This document shows positions 42,417-54,203 of a stretch of DNA of 64,000 nt, in pieces. The DNA is taken from positions 62,001 through 126,000 of the forward strand of contig NZ_JAPCHX010000004.1 in the NCBI RefSeq assembly GCF_026107415.2, in the 5' to 3' direction. A program made the translations under genes and the position numbers. The notes beneath the pieces are model-generated. The model saw nothing but the letters and a program-made list of their open reading frames with translations, was not told the DNA's origin and did no database searches. Position 1 is the stretch's first letter. Each line of letters opens with the position of its first letter. Origin of the DNA: Microbacterium sp. MPKO10. Lineage in GTDB: Bacteria > Actinomycetota > Actinomycetes > Actinomycetales > Microbacteriaceae.

Positions 42417-43333
42417 CGCGTTCCCTGTGTGCCCTGCGGGAAGTTCATGAGGCTGCGCACGACACCCTTTCGCACCTCGACCAGGCCGATCAGATGTCCG
42501 TCCTCTGTCAGTGCCGCGATCGGCTCGGTGGTGTCTGGAAAGCCGTCGGGCGCGATGCGTTGCCCGTACCCAAGAGCACGAGCACGGCTACCGTCAAGTG
42601 TCACGCAGGGGAAGAGAGACTCAGCCGCGTCGGCTGAGGTGAGCAGATCGTCGGGGACGGCGAGTTCGTCGAGGGTTACAGCATCCGTGACCGAGAATGG
42701 TCCGATCCGGGTCCGTCGCAGGCTCGTCAAGTGACCGCCGACTCCGAGAGCGGTCCCCAGGTCACGGGCGAGTGCGCGAATATACGTACCACTCGAGCAC
42801 TCCACGCGGACGTCGAGGTCGACGAATGGAGCGCTTCGGCGCATCGCGTGCAGGTCAAAGGCAGCCACCGTCACCGGCCGCGCCGCGAGTTCCACGTCTT
42901 CTCCCGCTCGCGCCCGCGCGTAGGCCCGTTTCCCGTCGACCTTGATGGCGCTCACTGTCGAGGGAATCTGCGCGATGTCTCCGGTGAGCGGCACCATCGC
43001 GCGGCGCACCGCCGGTTCGTCAATCTCTGCGGTCTCGGCTTCTGTCGCGGGCGATGCCAGCTCGCCTTCGGCATCGTCGGTCGTGCTCGACTGACCGAGG
43101 CGGATCGTCGCGACGTACTCCTTATCGCGCCCGACGACGTATGTCAGCAGACGCGTGGAGGGGCCGACTCCGAGGATCAACAGCCCGGTCGCCATCGGAT
43201 CGAGTGTTCCCGCGTGGCCGACCTTTCGGGTTCCGGCGCGCTTCCGTGTGCGGGCAACGACATCGTGGCTCGTGTGCGCCGGAGGCTTATCGATGAGCAG
43301 AAGACCGTTCGGCTGAGCCTGCTGTGCCGTCAC
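42413..43333 (-). CDS. truB: tRNA pseudouridine(55) synthase
   Basis: This 306-residue protein has the TruB motif G-H-A-G-T-L-D-P-M-A-T-G with the catalytic Asp, the N-terminal L-L-I-D-K-P and the V-E-C-S-S-G-T-Y-I-R-A motif. It makes pseudouridine 55 in the T-loop of tRNAs. The GTG at 43333 has GGAGG upstream; the longer frame has a non-family leader. In most actinobacteria truB directly follows rbfA. Here mutY and a lipoprotein gene lie between. Confidence 0.95.
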   Translation of the reverse strand: MTAQQAQPNGLLLIDKPPAHTSHDVVARTRKRAGTRKVGHAGTLDPMATGLLILGVGPSTRLLTYVVGRDKEYVATIRLGQSSTTDDAEGELASPATEAETAEIDEPAVRRAMVPLTGDIAQIPSTVSAIKVDGKRAYARARAGEDVELAARPVTVAAFDLHAMRRSAPFVDLDVRVECSSGTYIRALARDLGTALGVGGHLTSLRRTRIGPFSVTDAVTLDELAVPDDLLTSADAAESLFPCVTLDGSRARALGYGQRIAPDGFPDTTEPIAALTEDGHLIGLVEVRKGVVRSLMNFPQGTQGTR

Positions 43334-43444
43334 CGGTCGGCCTCCAGGGCCTGCGGTGCACGGGCCACGGTCGAAGACAGGATCCGCACGAGTGGGGTAC
43401 GGACGTTTTTCATGCACACGAGCCTACCCGCATAGGCTGGAGCG

Positions 43445-44317
43445 GTGACGCAGCATCCTCTCGCCTCGGCCATCAACGAGTGGTACGCAGAGAACGCGCG
43501 CGACCTTCCGTGGCGACGCGACGGGTTCAGCGCGTGGGGCGTGCTGGTCAGCGAGTTCATGCTGCAGCAGACGCCTGTGACCCGAGTGATCCCGCATCTT
43601 GAACGGTGGCTCGAGCGATGGCCGACGCCACGCGATCTCGCAGCGGTTCCTGCCGGAGAGGCGGTGCGTGCCTGGGCGAACCTCGGCTACCCGCGGAGGG
43701 CGTTGTGGCTGCACCGGGCGGCCGAGCAGATCACCGAGGTGCACGGCGGCGTCGTTCCGCGTGACGTCGAGTCTCTGCTGGCTCTGACGGGTGTCGGAGA
43801 CTACACGGCACGGGCCGTCGCCGTCTTCGCTTACGGGGACCGGCACCCGGTCGTCGACACGAACACCCGCCGCGTCATCGCCCGCACGGTTCACGGACAG
43901 GGTGAGCCCTCTCCCCCGTCAGCCTCGCGTGACCTCAGAGATATGGACGCGCTGCTTCCCGATGACGACATCGAGGCACGCACGTTCAACGCCGCCGCGA
44001 TGGAACTCGGCGCTGTCGTGTGCCTCGCCAGATCGCCGCGCTGCGCAGAATGCCCGGTGCGCAAACTCTGCCGGTGGGTTGCCGCGGGCGCACCCGCCTA
44101 TACCGGGCCGCGCAAGCCCGTCCAGAAGCGGTATGAGGGAAGCGATCGGCACGTGCGCGGCCTCATCATGGCCGAGCTGCGAGCCGCCGATGTCCCGGTC
44201 AGCACCGCCGAAATCGCCCAACTCTGGCCCGAGGCTGCCCAACGCGACCGCGCCCTGGCCGGACTCGTCACAGACGGTCTCGCGGTCGAAACTGAATCAG
44301 GGTACGTCCTGCCCTGA
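43445..44317 (+). CDS. mutY: A/G-specific adenine glycosylase
   Basis: This 290-residue base-excision enzyme removes adenine opposite 8-oxoguanine. M-L-Q-Q-T-P-V-T-R-V, with Glu just before it, the helix-hairpin-helix L-T-G-V-G-D-Y-T-A-R-A, V-D-T-N-T-R-R-V with catalytic Asp, and the [4Fe-4S] ligand pattern C-x6-C-x2-C-x5-C are all present. It is shorter than E. coli MutY (350), with a small C-terminal winged-helix-like part in place of the full 8-oxoG recognition domain. The start is GTG. Confidence 0.93.
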   Translation: MTQHPLASAINEWYAENARDLPWRRDGFSAWGVLVSEFMLQQTPVTRVIPHLERWLERWPTPRDLAAVPAGEAVRAWANLGYPRRALWLHRAAEQITEVHGGVVPRDVESLLALTGVGDYTARAVAVFAYGDRHPVVDTNTRRVIARTVHGQGEPSPPSASRDLRDMDALLPDDDIEARTFNAAAMELGAVVCLARSPRCAECPVRKLCRWVAAGAPAYTGPRKPVQKRYEGSDRHVRGLIMAELRAADVPVSTAEIAQLWPEAAQRDRALAGLVTDGLAVETESGYVLP

Positions 44318-44321
44318 TCGG

Positions 44322-44972
44322 TCAGGCGCAGGGCTCGTATGACGGAGCATCGCCCGCCGTCACGGAGATCTGCCAGATCGTGTCACCACCACGGGTCAAC
44401 GTGAAGATGATGCCTCCCCCGCCATCGGCGGGCACGTAATACATCACGCGGTCCGGCACTCCAGTGTCGTCAAGCTCACGGGCTTCCGGATACGCAGCCT
44501 GCATGTCATCGAGAGACGAGCCCAGCCCGATTCCCTTGTCCGACTCCGGTCCGCCGGCGACGTCCTCGACGGTGTCCGCCGGTACGGACACCGAAATCTC
44601 GGCGAGCGTGCTCTCTGGATTGTGTTCTGACGCCATCACCCACATCGTCATGTCTGGGGCGTCGGGAACGGTGACCTGCGCAACGCCCTCGCAGAGCTCA
44701 CCGACCTCTGAACCGGGAGACGTCAGTGCATCTGCATACCGCATTCCGATCTCGAACGGGCCAATTCCCGTCTCCGTGATCGCCCATGCCTCGGGGGTCG
44801 GCGTCGACTCCTCGGGATCCGGAGTCTCCGTCTGGGCCGTGCTCTCCGTCGACTCAGGATTCGAGGTTGGCTGCTCCGTTGATGTCCCGCTGCACGCGCT
44901 GAGCCCCAGCACGAGCACGGCGGATGCTGCGAGGCCCAGAACCGGACCCGCACGTCTCATTCGTGTGCTCAT
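44322..44972 (-). CDS. Lipoprotein of unknown function
   Basis: This 216-residue protein has a lipoprotein signal peptide ending L-S-A-C (Cys near residue 27), followed by a Thr/Glu/Pro-rich linker of about 40 residues and a compact soluble domain with two or three Cys. The ATG at 44972 is preferred to one five codons upstream because of signal-peptide length. It should be attached to the outer face of the membrane. It is convergent with mutY, 4 nt apart. No family is recognised. Confidence 0.75.
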   Translation of the reverse strand: MSTRMRRAGPVLGLAASAVLVLGLSACSGTSTEQPTSNPESTESTAQTETPDPEESTPTPEAWAITETGIGPFEIGMRYADALTSPGSEVGELCEGVAQVTVPDAPDMTMWVMASEHNPESTLAEISVSVPADTVEDVAGGPESDKGIGLGSSLDDMQAAYPEARELDDTGVPDRVMYYVPADGGGGIIFTLTRGGDTIWQISVTAGDAPSYEPCA

Positions 44973-45054
44973 GATGCCCCCATCCACCTCTGCCGCCAGT
45001 CTAAGTGGGCGTCACGGGAGGGAGTCGAATCGTTATGCAGTCACCAGGATGTGG

Positions 45055-45498
45055 TCAGCTGGACTCGTCGTCCTCGTCATCGCGCGGCTTGACATACGGG
45101 TCTTCGTCTCCGGCGTAGGTGGAGGATGCTGCAAGGCCGGCCACCGCGGAGTCGCGTTCCCGTGCCTCTGTCAGGAGGTCCTCGATGTGCTGGGCGTTCT
45201 CGGGAATCGCGTCGGCGATGAACTCGAGACTCGGCGTGATGCGAGCCGTGATACCGCGACCTACCTCACTGCGCAGCATCCCCTTTGCCGATTCAAGCGC
45301 CTTGGCGCTGTCTGAACGCTCCTCATCGGTGCCGTAGACCGTGTAGAAGATGCTTGCGTGCTGCAGGTCTCCCGTCACACGCACATCGGTGATCGTGACG
45401 AAGCCGAGGCGCGGGTCACGCAATCCCTTGTCGAGACGCGTGGCGATGATCTGCTTGATGCGGTCGGCCAGGCGCCGTGCCCGTGGGTTCTCACCCAT
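45055..45498 (-). CDS. rbfA: Ribosome-binding factor A
   Basis: This 147-residue KH-fold protein carries R-A-R-R-L-A-D-R-I-K-Q-I-I and D-P-R-L-G-F-V-T-I-T-D-V-R-V-T-G-D-L, both diagnostic of RbfA. It helps late 30S maturation near helix 1 of 16S rRNA. The last 30 residues are acidic (D-D-E-D-D-E-S-S). It follows infB by 78 nt, with a strong hairpin between them. GGAGAA precedes the ATG. Confidence 0.95.
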   Translation of the reverse strand: MGENPRARRLADRIKQIIATRLDKGLRDPRLGFVTITDVRVTGDLQHASIFYTVYGTDEERSDSAKALESAKGMLRSEVGRGITARITPSLEFIADAIPENAQHIEDLLTEARERDSAVAGLAASSTYAGDEDPYVKPRDDEDDESS

Positions 45499-45521
45499 GG
45501 TGTTCTCCTTGTGTTGTGAGC

Positions 45522-45561
45522 GGTGCGGCCCGGCCGGACAGTGTCCGCGCCGGGCCGCACC
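45522..45561 (-). terminator. Hairpin between infB and rbfA
   Basis: GGTGCGGCCCGG pairs perfectly with CCGGGCCGCACC (12 bp), with a further CGGAC/GTCCG stem within the 16-nt interior. It lies 15 nt after the infB stop and 23 nt before the rbfA start. It may stop or attenuate transcription, or protect the infB mRNA end. Confidence 0.65.
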
Positions 45562-45576
45562 ACGTGACCGTGACGG

Positions 45577-48285
<2,709 letters not shown>

Positions 48286-48368
48286 TTCTCTCCTGTCTGG
48301 GTCTGCCCAGACAGGGCAGACCATTAGTTACGGACGGGTCTCATTTCGAGCCGCTCATTAGTTGTCCA

Positions 48369-48617
48369 TTAGCCGTTCAGCCTGTTCTCTAGTGTTTGCG
48401 TGTTCAGGTTCGAACTCACGCGAAGTGCGCGCCCGAAAGCTCGTCGCTTCACAGCTCGTTCGCAACACACGACGGTCGGATGCAGCCACGCCCCTCTGCC
48501 GGGCAGCGACGCAGTCTCATCAACAACGAGCTCGGAGTCCCGGGCAACGACCCTCAACAAAGAGGACCGATCAGCGCGCATACGGCATCCGATGCACGTT
48601 CTCACGGGCTCCATCTT
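48369..48617 (-). CDS. ylxR: YlxR family protein
   Basis: This 82-residue protein has P-V-R-T-C-I-G-C-R and R-G-A-W-L-H-P, the YlxR (DUF448) signature. YlxR-type proteins lie between nusA and infB in many bacteria; B. subtilis YlxR (RnpM) has been linked to RNase P and gene regulation. The ATG at 48617 fits the family; the longer frame does not. Confidence 0.93.
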   Translation of the reverse strand, partial: KMEPVRTCIGCRMRADRSSLLRVVARDSELVVDETASLPGRGAWLHPTVVCCERAVKRRAFGRALRVSSNLNTQTLENRLNG

Positions 48618-48688
48618 ACACTCCCCGCGCTGTGTGCCGACCAGGTATCCCGCATGGCGGATCAAGCGGGCCGGTCAGATTCCTGTCG

Positions 48689-49678
48689 TCAGTCCTCATC
48701 CAGAATCGAATCGGGCTGAATGTCAATCTTCGCACCCGTCAGTTTTGCCGCAAGACGGGCATTCTGACCCTCCTTGCCGATGGCGAGAGACAGCTGGTAG
48801 TCCGGAACGAGAGCGCGCACCGCCTTCGTCTCAGCGTCGAGCAGGAATGACGATGACACCCGCGCGGGCGACAGTGCGTTCGCCACAAAAGTCGGCAGGT
48901 CGCTCGAATAGTCGACGATGTCGATCTTCTCGTCTCCCAGCTCCTCGGTCACCGCACGAACCCGGCGGCCGAGCTCGCCGATGCAGGCACCCTTGGCGTT
49001 GATGGACGGGTCTTTCGCGAGAACAGCGATCTTCGTGCGGTGCCCCGCTTCGCGCGCCAGCGACACAATCTCGACAAGTCCATCGGAGATCTCGGGAACC
49101 TCGAGCACGAAGAGCTTCTTCACGAGTGCCGGGTGGGTGCGGGATACGGTGATCTGCGGTCCCTTGAGGCCTTTGGCAACGCTCGTGACGTAGACACGGA
49201 TGCGTCGACCGTGTGCGTACTCCTCACCGGGAACCTGTTCTTCGGGGGGCAGGACTGCCTCGACGGTGCCGAGGTCGACGTGGATCATGCGCGGGTTGGG
49301 TCCCTGCTGCACGATACCGGCGACGATATCTCCCTCGCGCCCCTTGAATTCACCCAGAACGGCGTCGTCGGCAATGTCGCGGAGCCTCTGGTTGATCACC
49401 TGTTTGGCGGCGAAGGCGGCGATGCGCCCGAAGTCCTCAGGCATGGTCTCCGACTCGCCGATCAGGTTGCCATCGTCGTCTCGCTCCGGGATGAGTACGG
49501 AGACGTGGCCTGTTTTGCGATCGAGTTCGACGCGGCCCACAGCGTCTTCGTTGCCGTTCTGCGCCTCGTTCTTGAGGTAGGCCGTCAGAATGGCCTGCTC
49601 GATGATGTGGATGAGCTCATCGAAGGGGATCTCTTTCTCCCGCTCCATCAACTTCAACACGCTCAGATCGATGTCCAC
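48689..49678 (-). CDS. nusA: Transcription termination/antitermination protein NusA
   Basis: This 329-residue protein has the N-terminal RNA-polymerase-binding domain (residues 1-110), an S1 domain (G-D-I-V-A-G-I-V-Q-Q-G-P-N), and two KH domains (G-A-C-I-G-E-L-G-R-R-V-R and L-A-I-G-K-E-G-Q-N-A-R-L-A). The C-terminal acidic repeats of E. coli NusA are absent, as in other actinobacteria. The start is GTG with AGGGAGG upstream. No rimP gene precedes it. Confidence 0.96.
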   Translation of the reverse strand: MDIDLSVLKLMEREKEIPFDELIHIIEQAILTAYLKNEAQNGNEDAVGRVELDRKTGHVSVLIPERDDDGNLIGESETMPEDFGRIAAFAAKQVINQRLRDIADDAVLGEFKGREGDIVAGIVQQGPNPRMIHVDLGTVEAVLPPEEQVPGEEYAHGRRIRVYVTSVAKGLKGPQITVSRTHPALVKKLFVLEVPEISDGLVEIVSLAREAGHRTKIAVLAKDPSINAKGACIGELGRRVRAVTEELGDEKIDIVDYSSDLPTFVANALSPARVSSSFLLDAETKAVRALVPDYQLSLAIGKEGQNARLAAKLTGAKIDIQPDSILDED

Positions 49679-49794
49679 CAGAGAGCCTCCCTATTCAGAT
49701 GTGGCGCGAGCTGACGATGCGATGCCCGGCCGAGCTATAAGGCTACCCGACCGCGCTGCACTTCGTCACCAGGCCGCGCATTCGCCGCCGTACT

Positions 49795-51567
49795 TTAGCG
49801 GTCGTCGAGGATCCGCGCCGTGATCTCGCTGAGCGGAACCTGCGTGCGTTCGCCGCTGCGGCGGTCCCAGAGCTCGACGAGCCCGTCGGCGATGCCGCGA
49901 CCGGCAATCACGATCGTCGGCACCCCGATCAGCTCGGCGTCGCCGAACTTCACGCCGGGCGAGACTTTCGGGCGATCGTCGTACAGCACCTCGAGCCGCT
50001 GTGCTTCGAGTTCGTCTGAGATACGCTCGGCGGCGTCGTAGATGGCGGCATCCTTGCCCGTCGCGATCACGTGCACATCGAACGGCGCGATGTTCCGCGG
50101 CCAGCACAGACCTTTGTCGTCGTTGTGCAACTCGGCGAGCAGGGCGAGATCACGCGTAATGCCGAGACCGTACGAGCCCATAGTGACGGTGACGAGCTTG
50201 CCGTTCTCGTCGAGAACCTGCAGTCCGAGAGCCTCGGCGTATTTGCGGCCGAGCTGGAACACGTGCCCAATCTCCGTCCCCCGTGCCAGATGCACAGGAC
50301 CGGACCCGTCCGGGGCCGGGTCTCCCTCGCGAATCGTCGCAGCTTCGATCGTGGCGTCCACCGTGAAATCACGCCCGACCGTGAGCCCAAGCACGTGCTT
50401 TTCTGCTGCGTTAGCGCCCGTGACCCAGGAGCTTCCCTCCACGACACGCGGGTCAGCGACATACCGGATGCCACTCGCGGAGTCCTCACCCAGCACTGCG
50501 CCAGAGGCCGACCAGGGGCCGATGTAGCCCTTGACCAGTGCCGGGTGCGCGGCAAAATCGGCATCCGTAGCGGCCTCGACTTCGCTCGGCGCGAAGGCGA
50601 CCTCGATGCGTTTCATGTCGACGTCGCGGTCGCCGGGAACGGCAACGACGACTGTCTCACGGGTACCGTCGAGGTGCTTCAGCGTGAGAACCACGTTCTT
50701 CAGCGTGTCTGCGGCCTCCCACACGCGCCCGTCATCGCGAGGGTGCCGCTCGTTGAGCAGATCGACGAGAGTGGCGATCGTCGGCGTGTCCGGGGAGTCG
50801 AAGACGCGTGCCTTAGGACGGCCCTCGAGCGGAAGCGGCTCGGCGCGCGGAGTCTCGTAGGCCTCCACGTTCGCCGCGTATCCGCCCTCAGTGCGGACGA
50901 ACGTGTCTTCTCCAACGGGCGTCGGATGCAGGAACTCTTCGCTCTTCGAGCCGCCCATCGCACCAGCATCCGCTTTGACGATGACGTAGTCGAGACCGAG
51001 GCGCGTGAAAATGCGCTCGTATGCGTCACGCTGCCGCTGATAGCTGGCATCGAGGCCGGCATCGGACACGTCGAACGAGTAGGCGTCCTTCATCGTGAAC
51101 TCTCGCCCGCGCAGCAGTCCGGCGCGCGGCCGGGACTCATCGCGATACTTGTCCTGAATCTGGTAGATCGTCAGCGGCAGATCCTTGTACGACGAGTAGA
51201 GGTCTTTGACCAGAAGCGTGAATGCCTCCTCGTGCGTGGGCGCAAGGAGCATGTCGGCACCCTTGCGGTCGGCGAGACGGAACAGGTTCTCACCGTATTC
51301 CTCCCATCGACCCGACGCTTCGTACGGCTCGCGCGGCATGAGGGCGGGAAAGTGCACTTCAAAGGCACCGGCCGCGGCCATCTCCTCACGGACAATCTGC
51401 TCGATACGCGCCTTGACGCGCAGCCCGAGCGGCAGCCAGGCGAAGATTCCCGGAGCCTGGCGCCGGATGTACCCGGCGCGCACCAGCAGTCGATGGCTGG
51501 CGACCTCCGCGTCTGCGGGGTCTTCTCGGAGCGTACGGACGAAGTAGTTAGATAGGCGCGTTACCAC
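49795..51567 (-). CDS. proS: Proline--tRNA ligase
   Basis: This 590-residue class II aminoacyl-tRNA synthetase has motif 1 near [10 protein letters not shown], motif 2 [17 protein letters not shown] and motif 3 G-S-Y-G-L-G-I-T-R. An editing (INS) domain sits between motifs 2 and 3 (about residues 230-400), so this is the bacterial type. The GTG start overlaps the end of the luxR-type gene by 7 nt. nusA follows 117 nt downstream. Confidence 0.95.
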   Translation of the reverse strand: MVTRLSNYFVRTLREDPADAEVASHRLLVRAGYIRRQAPGIFAWLPLGLRVKARIEQIVREEMAAAGAFEVHFPALMPREPYEASGRWEEYGENLFRLADRKGADMLLAPTHEEAFTLLVKDLYSSYKDLPLTIYQIQDKYRDESRPRAGLLRGREFTMKDAYSFDVSDAGLDASYQRQRDAYERIFTRLGLDYVIVKADAGAMGGSKSEEFLHPTPVGEDTFVRTEGGYAANVEAYETPRAEPLPLEGRPKARVFDSPDTPTIATLVDLLNERHPRDDGRVWEAADTLKNVVLTLKHLDGTRETVVVAVPGDRDVDMKRIEVAFAPSEVEAATDADFAAHPALVKGYIGPWSASGAVLGEDSASGIRYVADPRVVEGSSWVTGANAAEKHVLGLTVGRDFTVDATIEAATIREGDPAPDGSGPVHLARGTEIGHVFQLGRKYAEALGLQVLDENGKLVTVTMGSYGLGITRDLALLAELHNDDKGLCWPRNIAPFDVHVIATGKDAAIYDAAERISDELEAQRLEVLYDDRPKVSPGVKFGDAELIGVPTIVIAGRGIADGLVELWDRRSGERTQVPLSEITARILDDR

Positions 51568-54077
51568 GTCACCATCGTACTCATGCGGGAAGCTTCGTCG
51601 GCACGCACGGCGGCAAGCCTCGATTCCGTTGCCGACGCGCTGAGCACGCGGTGACCGAGTTCGCTGCGAGATCGGACGGCGAGTTTGCGGAACACACGGC
51701 CGAGATGAACTTCGATCGTTCGCACCGACACACCGAGCCGTTCCGCAACAGACGCGTTCGAAAGACCGTGCACGACAAGCTCTGTCACCTCACGTTCGCG
51801 CGGAGTCAATGGCGTCGACCACCCGTCGGATCCTGGAGTCACACCCAAACGCACCCTCAGCCGGTCGAGTGCCTGGGCTCCGCAAATCGCAAACAGCTCA
51901 TCAGCCACAGCACGATGGCGCTGTGCTCCCCTCTCGTCTCCGAGTCGCAGGGATGCATTCGCGAGCGCATTCTCGAGCTGTGCTCGAGCCAGCTGCGACA
52001 CAATCGTCGTCGTATGCTCTTCTGCCTCGGCGATCACCCGCACGAGGTCGGGCATCGACGTCTCCCACAATCGCGTGCACAGGCGCGCGATCTCTGAGGC
52101 GTGTTCAGACGCGCAAACATCCTGCATCCTCACTGATGGTGATCCGCCCACGCCCAGCATCATTCCGGTTGTGTCCAGCATGAGCGACGGCGCGAGACTG
52201 TCGTGTTCCGAAGCACCGACGGTCAGAGAAGCCACGAATCGCTGAGGCCCTTCGTTCGCCGCGCGCACGAGTGCCGCTTCAGGATCGAGACCTCGCTCGG
52301 GGTCGAGTGCTCTCACGAGACGGCTTTCTCCCCCGGTGCACGCCGCTTCAGCGCGCTGGAGGGCAGTCACCCCTACTCCCCCAAACGGTATGGTGAGAAC
52401 ACTGTCATAGGAGGCCTGAGTCAGTACGGTGCGTGCATCGGAGACACGGCCCTCCGCCAGGGCTGCACAGCCAACGGCAACCGATTCAAACGCTCGCATG
52501 AGCGGAGATCTGTGCTCCGGCCCCTGTTGATGACCGCTCGGGTCGTCTTCGCGGGTCAGCCAGGCAAGTGAATCGGCGAAGAGCGTGGCGCCTAAGACGC
52601 CAACTGCCCGCTCCGCCTCTCGCCACGTCACCGGGCCGGGGTGTGCATCCAGTCTGATAGAGAGTGTGCTCCAGGCCGCGACGAGCGTCGCAGACGCCTC
52701 TGTTGCCGTGGCAGACGCTTGCTTCTGCATCCGAACAGCTTCGCGCGGGTCGCCGTGCAGGTTCGCGAGTGCGCCTCCCACTGCGAGTGCGATGGAGCTG
52801 CTGTACCTCACGGCCATGGTGGAGGTACTGAGCTGCGAGAGACGGTCGAGTGCGATCGCCTCATCTCCAGCACTTCCGCGAGCTATCGCGGTCAGCATCA
52901 TCGGCGCGAGCGATGCCGCACATGTTGTGTCATCACCGATCTCCATAACACGTGCACAGGCATCTGCGGCATCATCGATCCATCCGAGGTTCAGAGCTGC
53001 GATCGCCGCGACAGCAAGGGCAGCGGGTTCGTCACCGGGCGAAGCCTGGCTCGCTGCTTCGCGCGCCGCGGCATACGCCCATGCGCAATTCCCCGCACGC
53101 GCAGCCTGAGCCGCAAGTATCGCGACGTCCCGCGCTCGTTCGGTCCCGCCCGTGAATGACGAGAGGATCTCGTGCCACGCGGCACGATCGTCGCCAATAT
53201 CGGTGAGAGCCGCAGCCAATCGCTCATGAGCATCCGTTCGTGCGCACAATGACGCCGATTCGTGAACGAACTGACGGGTACGTGCATCGCGGAACGCGAA
53301 CCGACCGCCCGCGATGTCGAGTTCATGCACCAGCGGGCTTTCCACAAGAACGTCAGTGCTCTCTCCCATCGCCGCAAGCAGGGTATCGACGCGATCGTCG
53401 GTGGAGACGGATGCTGCCCGAGCCAGAGCTCGCTCAGGCTCCGACAAGCTCTCCCACCAGTGCTGCGCACGACGCTGAATACTCAGCGTGAGTGGTAACG
53501 GGTCGGGAAGAGCTCGTCGCCCCCTGAGGACGCTGTCAGGAAGCTGAGCCGCGCATTCCATGATGCTTCCCAGAGCACCGCTCAACTGGGTGACAAGATG
53601 ATTTGTCGTCATCGGAGACGCTCCAGTGACGTACACGAGCGCCTCACCGGACGTCACCGGCGGAATCTCTCGAATCTCGAGCGGGTGGCACCCCGAATGT
53701 GCCCATGATCGGTCGGATGCTGTCGCCAGTATGAAGGTGGATGCTCCGAATGATGTGACGGCATCGAAGAGTTCTTCCCGTTGTGTGGATGTGAGCTCAT
53801 CGATGTCGTCGACAACAATCAGTACACGCGATGGTGCACCCTCAACACCGCGCCACGAGAGACTCGGCTGGCCGCCCTCCCCTTTCACGAACTGCGCTCT
53901 GACGACAGAGGTGCGACTGTCGGCGCAGGCCGCCCTGAGTACAGACTCGAGCCGGTACGAGCGCCCCGCACCGTGATCCCCGACCCACAGGATGCCGGGC
54001 CAGCCGGCGGAGAGTGCCTCCGTGACGATTCCGTCATATTCGTGCGCATTCGGGTCGGTCGTCTGGTTGTTCCGCAC
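51561..54077 (-). CDS. Large LuxR family transcriptional regulator with ATPase-like domain
   Basis: This 838-residue protein has an N-terminal NTPase domain, a long helical (TPR-like) middle and a C-terminal LuxR helix-turn-helix ([12 protein letters not shown] near residue 770, then [19 protein letters not shown]). The P-loop reads G-D-H-G-A-G-R-S, with Arg where Lys is expected; Walker B is [11 protein letters not shown]. It resembles LAL/MalT-type regulators. Its stop overlaps the proS start, so some proS transcription may come from this promoter. The start is GTG with a weak GGGGG site. Confidence 0.85.
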   Translation of the reverse strand: MRNNQTTDPNAHEYDGIVTEALSAGWPGILWVGDHGAGRSYRLESVLRAACADSRTSVVRAQFVKGEGGQPSLSWRGVEGAPSRVLIVVDDIDELTSTQREELFDAVTSFGASTFILATASDRSWAHSGCHPLEIREIPPVTSGEALVYVTGASPMTTNHLVTQLSGALGSIMECAAQLPDSVLRGRRALPDPLPLTLSIQRRAQHWWESLSEPERALARAASVSTDDRVDTLLAAMGESTDVLVESPLVHELDIAGGRFAFRDARTRQFVHESASLCARTDAHERLAAALTDIGDDRAAWHEILSSFTGGTERARDVAILAAQAARAGNCAWAYAAAREAASQASPGDEPAALAVAAIAALNLGWIDDAADACARVMEIGDDTTCAASLAPMMLTAIARGSAGDEAIALDRLSQLSTSTMAVRYSSSIALAVGGALANLHGDPREAVRMQKQASATATEASATLVAAWSTLSIRLDAHPGPVTWREAERAVGVLGATLFADSLAWLTREDDPSGHQQGPEHRSPLMRAFESVAVGCAALAEGRVSDARTVLTQASYDSVLTIPFGGVGVTALQRAEAACTGGESRLVRALDPERGLDPEAALVRAANEGPQRFVASLTVGASEHDSLAPSLMLDTTGMMLGVGGSPSVRMQDVCASEHASEIARLCTRLWETSMPDLVRVIAEAEEHTTTIVSQLARAQLENALANASLRLGDERGAQRHRAVADELFAICGAQALDRLRVRLGVTPGSDGWSTPLTPREREVTELVVHGLSNASVAERLGVSVRTIEVHLGRVFRKLAVRSRSELGHRVLSASATESRLAAVRADEASRMSTMVTW

Positions 54078-54159
54078 GTTCTACGCCCCCTCGATTGTCG
54101 CCATCGACACCGTATGTTAACGATACTAACAATCAGGGGGTAGGCACGACGCGACAGAA

Positions 54160-54189
54160 AAGGGGACCGGGTAGATGCCCGGTCCCCTT
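54160..54189 (-). terminator. Chitinase gene terminator
   Basis: On the minus strand AAGGGGACCGGG pairs perfectly with CCCGGTCCCCTT (12 bp, 6-nt loop), followed by TTCT. It begins 14 nt after the chitinase stop. This is the most classical intrinsic terminator in the window. Confidence 0.85.
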
Positions 54190-54203
54190 CCCCTGCGCTC
54201 ACA

